This document shows, in pieces, positions 17,469 through 24,598 of a stretch of DNA of 47,594 bases (position 1 is its first letter; every line of letters starts with the position of its first letter). The notes beneath the pieces were generated by a model. That model was not told the DNA's origin, did not search any database, and saw only the letters and a list, made by a program, of their open reading frames with translations. The translations under genes were made by a program, and so were the position numbers. The stretch comes from Prevotella sp. DNF00663 (GTDB lineage: Bacteria > Bacteroidota > Bacteroidia > Bacteroidales > Bacteroidaceae): contig NZ_KQ960649.1 in assembly GCF_001553265.1 (NCBI RefSeq), forward strand, positions 7,780-55,373, in the 5' to 3' direction.

Positions 17469-19844
17469 ATGTCAATCAGCTCAATAGTCCATTTATATAA
17501 AAGAATGCTCATTGTCGGATTTCTATTGTTGTGGTCTTATCCTATGTTTGCACAACTGCAACCAACTGAAATAAAAGTTATTGATGCAGAGACTGGAGAC
17601 AACATAGAATTTGCCACCATACAATGGAAAGGTTTGAATGCTCCAACGTACACGAATGGTACGACTACAAATAGGAAAGGCATTGCAAAACTAAATGCAT
17701 CAAGTAATCAAAAACTTATGCTTATGGTAAGTTATGTCGGCTATCAGTCTATTACCGATACGATTACTGCAAATGGGAAGCGTTATACCATAAAACTACT
17801 CCCGGAATCAACAGAGCTGGCAGATGTAGTCGTAGTTGGGAAAACAAGAACACAAGTTCTCAGAGAGTCGCCTGAAGCAGTTTCTGTAATAAATGCGAAA
17901 GAACTTCAAGGCAGATCTATTTCGTTAGAAACCGTTTTGAATAAAACCATAGGTTTGAAAGTCGGGCATACCGGTGGTTTGGGGAGCAGTTCGAGAATTA
18001 TTGTTCATGGATTGGAAGGAAACCGCATTCAAATCTTATGGGACGGAATACCAATGAGTACTTCTGATGGGGCTTTTTCTCTTGATGAAATTCCGATAGA
18101 CATTATAGAAAGAATAGAAGTCTATAAGAGTATCATTCCTGCCCGTTTCGGTTGCGATGGATTGGGAGGCGCTGTCAATATCGTTACGAAAGAGTTTAGT
18201 ACGGATTATTTAGATGCCTCGTATGAATTAGGTTCTTATCAAACACACAAAGGAAGCGTCTTCTCTCGCAAGAATTTTCCAAAGAGTGGCATTCTGCTCG
18301 GTGCGGGAGGTTATTATACATCTGCAAAGAATGACTACTCTTTCAGAGTTCCCGAGAGAGAGAATCTGTTGGTAAGGCGTGACCATGACCGTTTTCGTTC
18401 GTATATGTTGAAAGGAAAAATTGCTTTCACGAAACTTTGGTTCAATGAGATTAGTACCGAGTTCGGGTACTATAATCGTTTCAATGAAATCCAAGGCATC
18501 TTAAAAAACATACAACACGCCGAAGACCAATCAGGAATGTTTATGTTGGAAAACAAACTGATAAAAAGCGGAATGCTGAACGACCGCCTTCACTTTGAGT
18601 CCCATTTCTCCCTCTCGCATACAACAAACAATTTTGTGGATACGGCACGAGTTAATCACGATTTCGAGGGAAACATATATCCGAGTCCGAACGGAATGGG
18701 AGAAACGGGGGACGTCCCTCATAACTCAAACGACAAAGGATTGGAAATCAACGAACGTATCAATCTTGATTACAGATTGTCTGCCAATCACAGTTTGAAT
18801 CTGAACACACTCATTAACTATGCACGAAGACAACCGAGCGATAACATTGCAAGTCAGCATGCAGGTTTTGTCATCGGGGGATTTCCCAGTAAAAAGACCA
18901 GTGTCGTATCGGGGTTGACTTGGGAGGCAAAACTCTTTGACAAGAAACTGACGAATATGCTCTCCGCAAAGTATTTCCACCTCCATTCCGAGATAGAAGA
19001 TTTGACTTCATACGAGATGATTGAGGCTCCGAAGAAAAAGAACAATACGACCTCACAAATCGGCTGGATAGAGGCAATAAAATACGAGCCTTTCAGAGGT
19101 TTTCATCTGAAAGCATCTTACCAGCGGGCAATACGCCTCCCCAATTCGCAAGAGTTGTTCGGCGATGGTATCATCACCTTTCCTGCTGCTGGATTGAAAC
19201 CGGAGAAAAGCCACAACTTCAATCTGGGCTTCTTGATAGATAAAAACGACATACTCGGCTTATCGCGATTGCAGTTTGAAGTGAACGGCTTTTATATGCA
19301 GGTAAGTGATATGATAAAACTGATGAAACAGCACATGGCAGCCGGATATGTGAACGCAGAAAAGGTACATATTAAAGGTATAGAAACCGAATTAAAACTG
19401 GACATCTCACCAACGGTCTATGCCTACGGAAATCTGACTTATCAAGATGTGCGCGATGTCTTGAACTATTTACCCGGTACCCAAGCCCCCAATCCGACAA
19501 AAGGATTGCGACTGCCGAACATTCCCTATTTATTCGCCAACTTCGGGGCGGAGTATCACAGCGACCGGTTATTCAAGAATTGGTATGTCAAGGCTTTCTG
19601 GGACGGCAAATTTACTGAGGAGTTCTTCTATTTCTGGGAACTAACCGAATTGCAGAAACGACGTATTCCCCGCAGTTTCGTCAATGACATAGGTCTGCTA
19701 CTGACCTACAAAAACAAATATTCCGTAGCCTTGGAATGCCATAATATAATGAACAAAGAGGTCTGGGACCAGTTCCGCCAACCATTGGCAGGACGGACAT
19801 TCCACCTCAAATTCAGGTACGTCTTCTCGAAAGGAATTTTCTAA
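17469..19844 (+). CDS. TonB-dependent outer membrane receptor, XusA-like
   Basis: A 791-residue outer membrane receptor that should import a ferric siderophore or similar ligand using TonB energy. A signal peptide ends near residue 29 (...MFAQ). A carboxypeptidase-regulatory-like domain (about 35-110) follows, typical of Bacteroidetes receptors, then the plug domain (about 120-240, with SRIIVHGLEGNRIQILWDG and GGAVNIVTK), and a 22-stranded barrel ending in an aromatic-rich strand (FHLKFRYVFSKGIF). Unlike SusC proteins it has no adjacent SusD. The next gene, 17 bp downstream, encodes a DUF4374 lipoprotein, the same pair as XusA-XusB, which takes enterobactin from other bacteria in Bacteroides (family knowledge). 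Ligand not determinable from sequence. Confidence 0.9.
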   Translation: MSISSIVHLYKRMLIVGFLLLWSYPMFAQLQPTEIKVIDAETGDNIEFATIQWKGLNAPTYTNGTTTNRKGIAKLNASSNQKLMLMVSYVGYQSITDTITANGKRYTIKLLPESTELADVVVVGKTRTQVLRESPEAVSVINAKELQGRSISLETVLNKTIGLKVGHTGGLGSSSRIIVHGLEGNRIQILWDGIPMSTSDGAFSLDEIPIDIIERIEVYKSIIPARFGCDGLGGAVNIVTKEFSTDYLDASYELGSYQTHKGSVFSRKNFPKSGILLGAGGYYTSAKNDYSFRVPERENLLVRRDHDRFRSYMLKGKIAFTKLWFNEISTEFGYYNRFNEIQGILKNIQHAEDQSGMFMLENKLIKSGMLNDRLHFESHFSLSHTTNNFVDTARVNHDFEGNIYPSPNGMGETGDVPHNSNDKGLEINERINLDYRLSANHSLNLNTLINYARRQPSDNIASQHAGFVIGGFPSKKTSVVSGLTWEAKLFDKKLTNMLSAKYFHLHSEIEDLTSYEMIEAPKKKNNTTSQIGWIEAIKYEPFRGFHLKASYQRAIRLPNSQELFGDGIITFPAAGLKPEKSHNFNLGFLIDKNDILGLSRLQFEVNGFYMQVSDMIKLMKQHMAAGYVNAEKVHIKGIETELKLDISPTVYAYGNLTYQDVRDVLNYLPGTQAPNPTKGLRLPNIPYLFANFGAEYHSDRLFKNWYVKAFWDGKFTEEFFYFWELTELQKRRIPRSFVNDIGLLLTYKNKYSVALECHNIMNKEVWDQFRQPLAGRTFHLKFRYVFSKGIF

Positions 19845-19861
19845 TTTAACAAATATAAAAG

Positions 19862-21070
19862 ATGAATACAACAATTTTCAATCGCATAGCCTTTTCCGCT
19901 ATGCTGGTCGGCGTCATAGGGCTGACATCTTGTAACAAAAATGATGAACCTACGCCTACCCCTCAAGAGGTGCAGCAGCATTTTGTCTTTATCAATCAGA
20001 TTGACCAAAAGACCGACTATTTGGGGACATTCTCGGATCTCTTGCAGAAAGAGGTCAACAATAAAAATACATACGAGTTCGGCTTCGGTACTTATCCCTT
20101 TGTCCATGGCAATATAGTATTGATTGCCGAAGGAGTGTGGGGCGATAAAATTCATCAATTCACTAGAGATACCAAAGGACATTTGGTGAAAGGTCAGACA
20201 ATGACTTTTGGGCAGGACTCTCGTCCGGGAGAAATTGCTTTCTTCAATAATGAAACAGCCTATGTATCGCTCAGTAAACGAGGGAAGATTGGCATATTCA
20301 ATCCTCAAACAATGCAGCAAAAAGATGAGATTGATCTTGCAAAATATGCAACGAATGACAATAATCCCGACCCGGGATGCAATGTAATCCGTGATGGAAA
20401 ACTTTACGTCTCTCTTAATCAGAAAAATTCACCTCACACCTCATGGCCCGGAACGGGAGCAGAGGTTGCCATCATTGACTTGAAGACAAACACGGTAGAA
20501 AAGGTAATTAAAGACAATCGAACTGCATCTGTAGGACTTTTTCGTCATTCCTCGGCTATCAAGGACGAACATGGAGACATCTACTTCTACAGTATAGGCA
20601 TGGATGGGATGAATCCTTTGAAAGACGGCTTCTTACGTATAAAAAAAGGAACTGATGAATGGGATAAGGATTATTACTTCCAATTATCCAAAACAAAAGT
20701 AACAGGTCTAGACACTGATGCTGCCTATATCCTTCCGTTCTATTATGCAGGAGGTGGAATAGCATATGCTTGTATTAACATCCCTGCTTACACTCAACAC
20801 AATGACCTTATGCAATCATCAATTCTTGATTTCAACTATCAACCGGTTAAAATCAATCTTTGGAATAAAACCATCGAAAAACTCGATCTTCCATTGACCA
20901 CAAGCATGGGAGCTTTTGCTTGTACACGATATAAGGATTTTATAGTCTTTGGTATGACGTGCAAAGAAGGCACAGGATACTATACTTACAATACCAAAAC
21001 GGGGGAATGCTCGCAAAGACCAGTTGTTACCACCATAGGAGTACCTTCAAGTTTAATCGCATTTGAATAA
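19862..21070 (+). CDS. DUF4374 surface lipoprotein, XusB-like
   Basis: A 402-residue lipoprotein. A lipoprotein signal peptide ends in LTSC with the lipidated Cys24, followed by acidic and Asn residues (CNKNDE), consistent with export to the cell surface in Bacteroidetes. The rest is beta-rich and matches DUF4374, a seven-bladed propeller as far as I recall. In XusB this domain captures ferric enterobactin and hands it to the TonB receptor. It overlaps no gene, follows the receptor by 17 bp and should be in the same transcript. The third Xus component (PepSY protein XusC) is absent; the two ABC half-transporters could replace it (inference). Confidence 0.85.
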   Translation: MNTTIFNRIAFSAMLVGVIGLTSCNKNDEPTPTPQEVQQHFVFINQIDQKTDYLGTFSDLLQKEVNNKNTYEFGFGTYPFVHGNIVLIAEGVWGDKIHQFTRDTKGHLVKGQTMTFGQDSRPGEIAFFNNETAYVSLSKRGKIGIFNPQTMQQKDEIDLAKYATNDNNPDPGCNVIRDGKLYVSLNQKNSPHTSWPGTGAEVAIIDLKTNTVEKVIKDNRTASVGLFRHSSAIKDEHGDIYFYSIGMDGMNPLKDGFLRIKKGTDEWDKDYYFQLSKTKVTGLDTDAAYILPFYYAGGGIAYACINIPAYTQHNDLMQSSILDFNYQPVKINLWNKTIEKLDLPLTTSMGAFACTRYKDFIVFGMTCKEGTGYYTYNTKTGECSQRPVVTTIGVPSSLIAFE

Positions 21071-21120
21071 GCTCCCATTAAAAACATTTCTCATGGAGCT
21101 ATTGGTCCTTTTCTAAGAGT

Positions 21121-21164
21121 AATACGGATAAAAACTTGTGATAATTCGAGTTTTTATCCGTATT
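21121..21164. promoter_or_regulatory. Perfect 15-bp inverted repeat at the araC promoter
   Basis: AATACGGATAAAAAC (21121-21135) and GTTTTTATCCGTATT (21150-21164) are exact reverse complements with a 14-bp spacer. The right arm covers the -33 region of the promoter whose -7 element is at 21171. It can act as an operator for the regulator; it could also form a terminator-like stem for the lipoprotein gene ending at 21070, but a T-run is missing. Confidence 0.65.
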
Positions 21165-21170
21165 TGTTTG

Positions 21171-21178
21171 TAACTTTG
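21171..21178 (+). promoter_or_regulatory. Promoter -7 element of the AraC-type regulator gene
   Basis: TAACTTTG lies 16 bp before the start codon at 21195 and seven bases after the right arm of the inverted repeat. Confidence 0.7.
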
Positions 21179-21194
21179 CAAAAAGACATAAAAT

Positions 21195-22175
21195 ATGACT
21201 ATAGAATTTTGTGCCATCAACAAACCCGAAGATTGGATGGAGATGGTTGCCGAGCAATTTGGTACATCAGTAATAAACGATGGATTTACTATTCCTTCTT
21301 CTATGGGTAGTGGATTTTTCAAACAGTATTATCCCCTGCCATGGCTCACATTGACTTACATCAATTTCATAGCATACGAGCCGATAACTATGGTACGTCG
21401 CTCGGTGGAAAAGTCGAAATGGATTCCTGTGATGTTCTATATCAATGAGCATAAGCACGAGCAGATAATTGGAACAAGTACTAAAACGGTCGGAGTGGAC
21501 ACGCTCGATGGCATCTTTATGCCTTCAAGCAGCATTCCGACTGAGTGGAGTTTTCCACCAAAGAAACGATACGAAAATATTACACTGACTTTCAATAAAG
21601 ATTGGATTGAAAAGATTGATGCAGCATATGAAACCTATATCGGTCGGCTTCTCCAATCGGACAAGGCTTTTTATTTGTTTGAGACAATTACACCTGCAAT
21701 GCAACAGGTCTTGGATAACATTAAATCAATAACTGAAATCGACAATCCTTTTTCAACGCTTCATTTGCATGGAAAAACTATGGAATTACTGACGATGTAC
21801 TTTGAAAAGATCGAAAAACGTTCGGAAGTAAAATCTCTTGCCAACCTAAACTTGAATGATGTTGAATCAGTATTCCGTGTTCGTCGCCAGATTCTTCAAA
21901 GTCTCAGTGATGTACCGAGTATTCCCGAATTGGCGCGTGAAGCTAATATGAGCAGTTCCAAATTACAAAAGTGCTTCAAGCAGGTTATTGGAAAAGCTAT
22001 CGCCGAATATGCCCTATCCGAAAAGATGGAATGGGCAAAACGACTGCTTTCCACTCGCCTCTACTCGGTGTCAGAAGTAGGCTATAAAATTGGATATGCC
22101 AATCTCAGTCATTTCACGGAGGCTTTCTGCAAATATCACAGGATAAAACCCAAGCAATATCTTGATTCGTTGTAA
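21195..22175 (+). CDS. AraC-family transcription regulator
   Basis: A 326-residue regulator. The N-terminal ~220 residues are a sensor region without a motif I can name. The C-terminal ~100 residues hold the double HTH of the AraC family: SIPELAREANMSSSKLQKCFKQ and then SVSEVGYKIGYANLSHFTEAF, ending KYHRIKPKQYL. The layout is like YbtA/PchR-type siderophore-responsive activators. Own promoter (21171) with a perfect inverted repeat. It probably activates the divergent ABC and receptor promoters through the G-tract repeats and may sense the imported siderophore (inference from context). Confidence 0.9.
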   Translation: MTIEFCAINKPEDWMEMVAEQFGTSVINDGFTIPSSMGSGFFKQYYPLPWLTLTYINFIAYEPITMVRRSVEKSKWIPVMFYINEHKHEQIIGTSTKTVGVDTLDGIFMPSSSIPTEWSFPPKKRYENITLTFNKDWIEKIDAAYETYIGRLLQSDKAFYLFETITPAMQQVLDNIKSITEIDNPFSTLHLHGKTMELLTMYFEKIEKRSEVKSLANLNLNDVESVFRVRRQILQSLSDVPSIPELAREANMSSSKLQKCFKQVIGKAIAEYALSEKMEWAKRLLSTRLYSVSEVGYKIGYANLSHFTEAFCKYHRIKPKQYLDSL

Positions 22176-22183
22176 TTCAACTT

Positions 22184-22243
22184 AACAGGGGTATCACTAT
22201 ACTTTTTACGGATATTTTGTCTCAATAAAACATATGAACTTTG
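22184..22243 (+). promoter_or_regulatory. Third putative AraC-dependent promoter
   Basis: AACAGGGGTATCA (22184-22196) repeats the distal operator half-site of the receptor promoter (AACAGGGGCATAA). A degenerate second half-site CGGATATTTT starts at 22209. GAACTTTG (22236-22243) then stands at the same 48-bp offset from the G tract as TACCTTTG does at the receptor promoter. The -7 element deviates from TAnnTTTG. A small stem TTGCCC/GGGCAA (22241-22263) follows. It points into a stretch without a convincing gene. Confidence 0.4.
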
Positions 22244-22391
22244 CCCGTAAATTAAAAGGGCAACGAAGATAACACCTGATGAGAATCTTCTTTTCATATC
22301 TCTTGCTCTATCATCTGTTTTGACTATTCAATGTTATTCAGATGTATTTACTCTTTCAGAAGAATAGTAAAACCATTCATAGATTAGGAAT

Positions 22392-22625
22392 ATGAAAAGA
22401 CTCGTAAAAAAGAACTCTTTTAAAATGCTACTCTCTGAAAATACAACGAAAGCTACTGCTTGCTTAATAAGAGAAATCTTAAAGCTCGTAGCCACAGAGA
22501 GAAAAGTATGTTCATTATTTAGAACCTTGCATTACACTCGATTTCAATTGCAGATTATCCACGCGAGAACTGGATTAACAGTCGAAATGGGGGAAAAATG
22601 TATCGGAGTTACTCTTTGTCATTGA
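22392..22625 (+). CDS. Doubtful small ORF
   Basis: A 77-residue reading frame, Lys/Arg-rich, with no motif I recognise. It fills part of the stretch between the AraC gene and the RteC fragment and overlaps the upstream extension of the RteC reading frame in another frame. It may be debris of a degraded rteC or of a lost cargo gene, or chance. In the remainder of 22250-22570 I see no other gene or structure. Confidence 0.2.
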   Translation: MKRLVKKNSFKMLLSENTTKATACLIREILKLVATERKVCSLFRTLHYTRFQLQIIHARTGLTVEMGEKCIGVTLCH

Positions 22626-22647
22626 CACAGAACTGAAACTGCTAGAT

Positions 22648-22971
22648 ATGCGGTTGCATGGATTGTTCCCTGCTCCGCAGAAGTCTGTCAGCAATCTCCG
22701 TTGGACAGGCAAAGCGACAGATTTAGTGGAACTCCTTTATGCTCTCGACACCTGCGACTGTATCAACAACGGAGAAATAGGCGTGGAAGAATTGGCAGAC
22801 GCCCTTTCCGAACTCTTCGGGATAGAGATAAAGAACTGCTACAACGTATATATGAATATGAAGCGTCGCAAAGATGACAGCCGCACTTATTTCCTTGACG
22901 AACTCCGTGAGAAACTCAATAAGCGTATGGTGGAGAGCGACCTGAAAGGCGGCAAGTTCAAGAAGCGGTAA
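22648..22971 (+). CDS. rteC: RteC C-terminal domain, truncated
   Basis: In CTnDOT, RteC (about 217 residues) activates the excision operon. Here only about half is present. The 107-residue frame contains LRWTGKATDLVELLYALDTC, INNGEIGVEELADALSELFG and FLDELREKLNKR, which match the C-terminal part of RteC. The same frame is open without an ATG back to 22579 and still encodes RteC-like FVIDTELKLLD just before the ATG, so the truncation is decay, not a designed short protein. A stop at 22576 and loss of the N-terminal half mark it as a probable pseudogene. No rteA, rteB or tetQ is in the window. Confidence 0.75.
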   Translation: MRLHGLFPAPQKSVSNLRWTGKATDLVELLYALDTCDCINNGEIGVEELADALSELFGIEIKNCYNVYMNMKRRKDDSRTYFLDELREKLNKRMVESDLKGGKFKKR

Positions 22972-22976
22972 ATCAA

Positions 22977-23010
22977 AAGGGAGATATTCCAGATTCGGAA
23001 TATCTCCCTT
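22977..23010. terminator. Bidirectional terminator between rteC remnant and DUF1016 gene
   Basis: AAGGGAGATATTCC and GGAATATCTCCCTT form a perfect 14-bp stem with a 6-nt loop (22991-22996), exactly between convergent stop codons. Confidence 0.9.
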
Positions 23011-23013
23011 CAT

Positions 23014-24051
23014 TCATTCTTTGATAAGCACTTCCAACTTTTGGGCTATAGCCTCTGAGGTTGGAAGCAGTTCCTTGTATGCCTCCGGCAATTCGGGTGA
23101 TAGGCTGTATGTTGCCACCCCGATAGGCATTGTAGAAGTTTTGAGGGCATATTCTACAATCGTTCGGCTCTTGGATTTACAGATGATAATGCCGATGGCA
23201 GGATTTTCATGCGGGAGCCTCACGGTATCATTCAGTACATTGAGATAAAACTCCATCTTTCCTTTATATTCAGGCTTGAACTCTCCGATTTTCAGTTCCA
23301 CTGCAATCATTGCCTGCAAGCGTCGGTTGTAAAGCAGCAGGTCGATGAAGTACTCCCTGCCATCCACTTCCAATCGGTATTGGTTTCCCATAAAAGAAAA
23401 GTCCGTTCCGAACTCCATCAGAAAAGAGCGGATATTCTTGATGATAGCCTGTTCCAACTCATATTCCGAATGTTCCTCTCCCAGTCCGATAAAATCCAGC
23501 ATATACTCGTCTTTTACGGCAAGCACCGCTTGGTTGCGGATGTTTTCGGGCAGCGTGGTATCAAAGTTGCTTTGTCCGAGCAAAAAGTTCTCATATGTTT
23601 TCAGTTCTATCTTGTGTATCAGCACATCCTTAGTCCAACCGTATTTCTTAGTCGCCAGAATATAGAACTGTCTCTGCTGCGTCTCCTTGCACTTAGTCAG
23701 AATAACGATATGCTTCGACCAGCTAATTTCTCCAACTAATGGTTGGAGAATTTCGTTCGATTGATATTCTGCGTAAAATCGTGCCATGTCCCACATATTG
23801 GAAACTCCGAAGCCCTTGATTCCCGGGAACTCTTTTTGTATGTCCTGTGAGAGGTTTTCCACAACGGATTTTCCCCAACCGAGAGCCTTCTGCTGTTCGG
23901 TAATTCGTCTGCCTATCTCCCAATAGAGAGTTATCATTTCCTTATTGACGGCTTTCAATGCCTCATACTGTGCAGAGCGGATTCGCTTTGTTATCTCTTC
24001 CTTAAAACTCAGGTATTCCGCCGATGTGAGCGGTATATTGTGCGTACTCAT
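23014..24051 (-). CDS. DUF1016 / YhcG-type PD-(D/E)XK nuclease
   Basis: A 345-residue protein of the YhcG family. The N-terminal DUF1016 domain (about 10-150, with LYWEIGRRI and GWGKSVVENLSQDI) is followed by a C-terminal PD-(D/E)XK domain (about 190-330): FIDLLLYNRRLQAMIAVELKIG gives the Asp and the ExK pair. The family is predicted to cut or bind nucleic acid and is often found near restriction or toxin systems; its function is not firmly known. It is the last gene of the mob operon, 32 bp after the B-box protein gene, so it is probably expressed with the relaxosome. Confidence 0.85.
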   Translation of the reverse strand: MSTHNIPLTSAEYLSFKEEITKRIRSAQYEALKAVNKEMITLYWEIGRRITEQQKALGWGKSVVENLSQDIQKEFPGIKGFGVSNMWDMARFYAEYQSNEILQPLVGEISWSKHIVILTKCKETQQRQFYILATKKYGWTKDVLIHKIELKTYENFLLGQSNFDTTLPENIRNQAVLAVKDEYMLDFIGLGEEHSEYELEQAIIKNIRSFLMEFGTDFSFMGNQYRLEVDGREYFIDLLLYNRRLQAMIAVELKIGEFKPEYKGKMEFYLNVLNDTVRLPHENPAIGIIICKSKSRTIVEYALKTSTMPIGVATYSLSPELPEAYKELLPTSEAIAQKLEVLIKE

Positions 24052-24083
24052 ATTCTTTCTTCTTTATAGTATGCTTGTACCTC

Positions 24084-24536
24084 TTACCGAAAAGCCTTTA
24101 TGACCCTGAACACTGCCCACAAGCAGGTAAAAGGAGCGGTAAAGACTCCGATGACAACAAAGAGGAGGAGTTTGAGGATGTAGTAAACTATCCACTGCCC
24201 GTTTGTCCCTGCTACCATTTTATAAGGAATGTACTTTTCCACAAAGAGATAGCCCGACCATATCGCCATTAGCGTATATCCGGACATCCATCGCATATCC
24301 TCAAAACCTTTGGTCGCCAAAAAGTTCCACTTGAAACCTATGGCAAACAGAGCTGCCAAGAGTAACAAACTACATACGCTCCTCCACTTCTCGCCTTGTC
24401 TTCTCTTTTGAAAACAAGGCGTGCAAAGTATCGGCACATACCTTTCTGCACATTCAGGGCAAAGTCCCTTTCCGCAATCGGAACATCGGGCTATCGCCGG
24501 CTGTTCTATGTGATTAAAGCAATTCATCTGATTCAA
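24084..24536 (-). CDS. B-box zinc-finger membrane protein
   Basis: A 150-residue protein. Residues 6-41 contain eight zinc-ligand-type residues in B-box spacing (CFNHI...CSDCGKGLCPEC...CTPC). Three hydrophobic segments follow, near 55-72, 85-105 and 115-140. The topology predicts a cytoplasmic zinc domain anchored in the inner membrane. Found after the coupling protein gene with a 62-bp gap. No function is assigned to this family; a role in docking relaxosome to membrane would fit but is speculation. Confidence 0.7.
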   Translation of the reverse strand: MNQMNCFNHIEQPAIARCSDCGKGLCPECAERYVPILCTPCFQKRRQGEKWRSVCSLLLLAALFAIGFKWNFLATKGFEDMRWMSGYTLMAIWSGYLFVEKYIPYKMVAGTNGQWIVYYILKLLLFVVIGVFTAPFTCLWAVFRVIKAFR

Positions 24537-24598
24537 ATTCTTACGACTTCAAAAATACAAAAATCCACTTGTTGAGCCAAGAAAATTACCACTTATTT

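Noticed and set aside
22971..23014. Small RNA gene equivalent to rteR after rteC
   Set aside because: Only 42 bp separate the convergent genes and they are filled by a perfect terminator stem.
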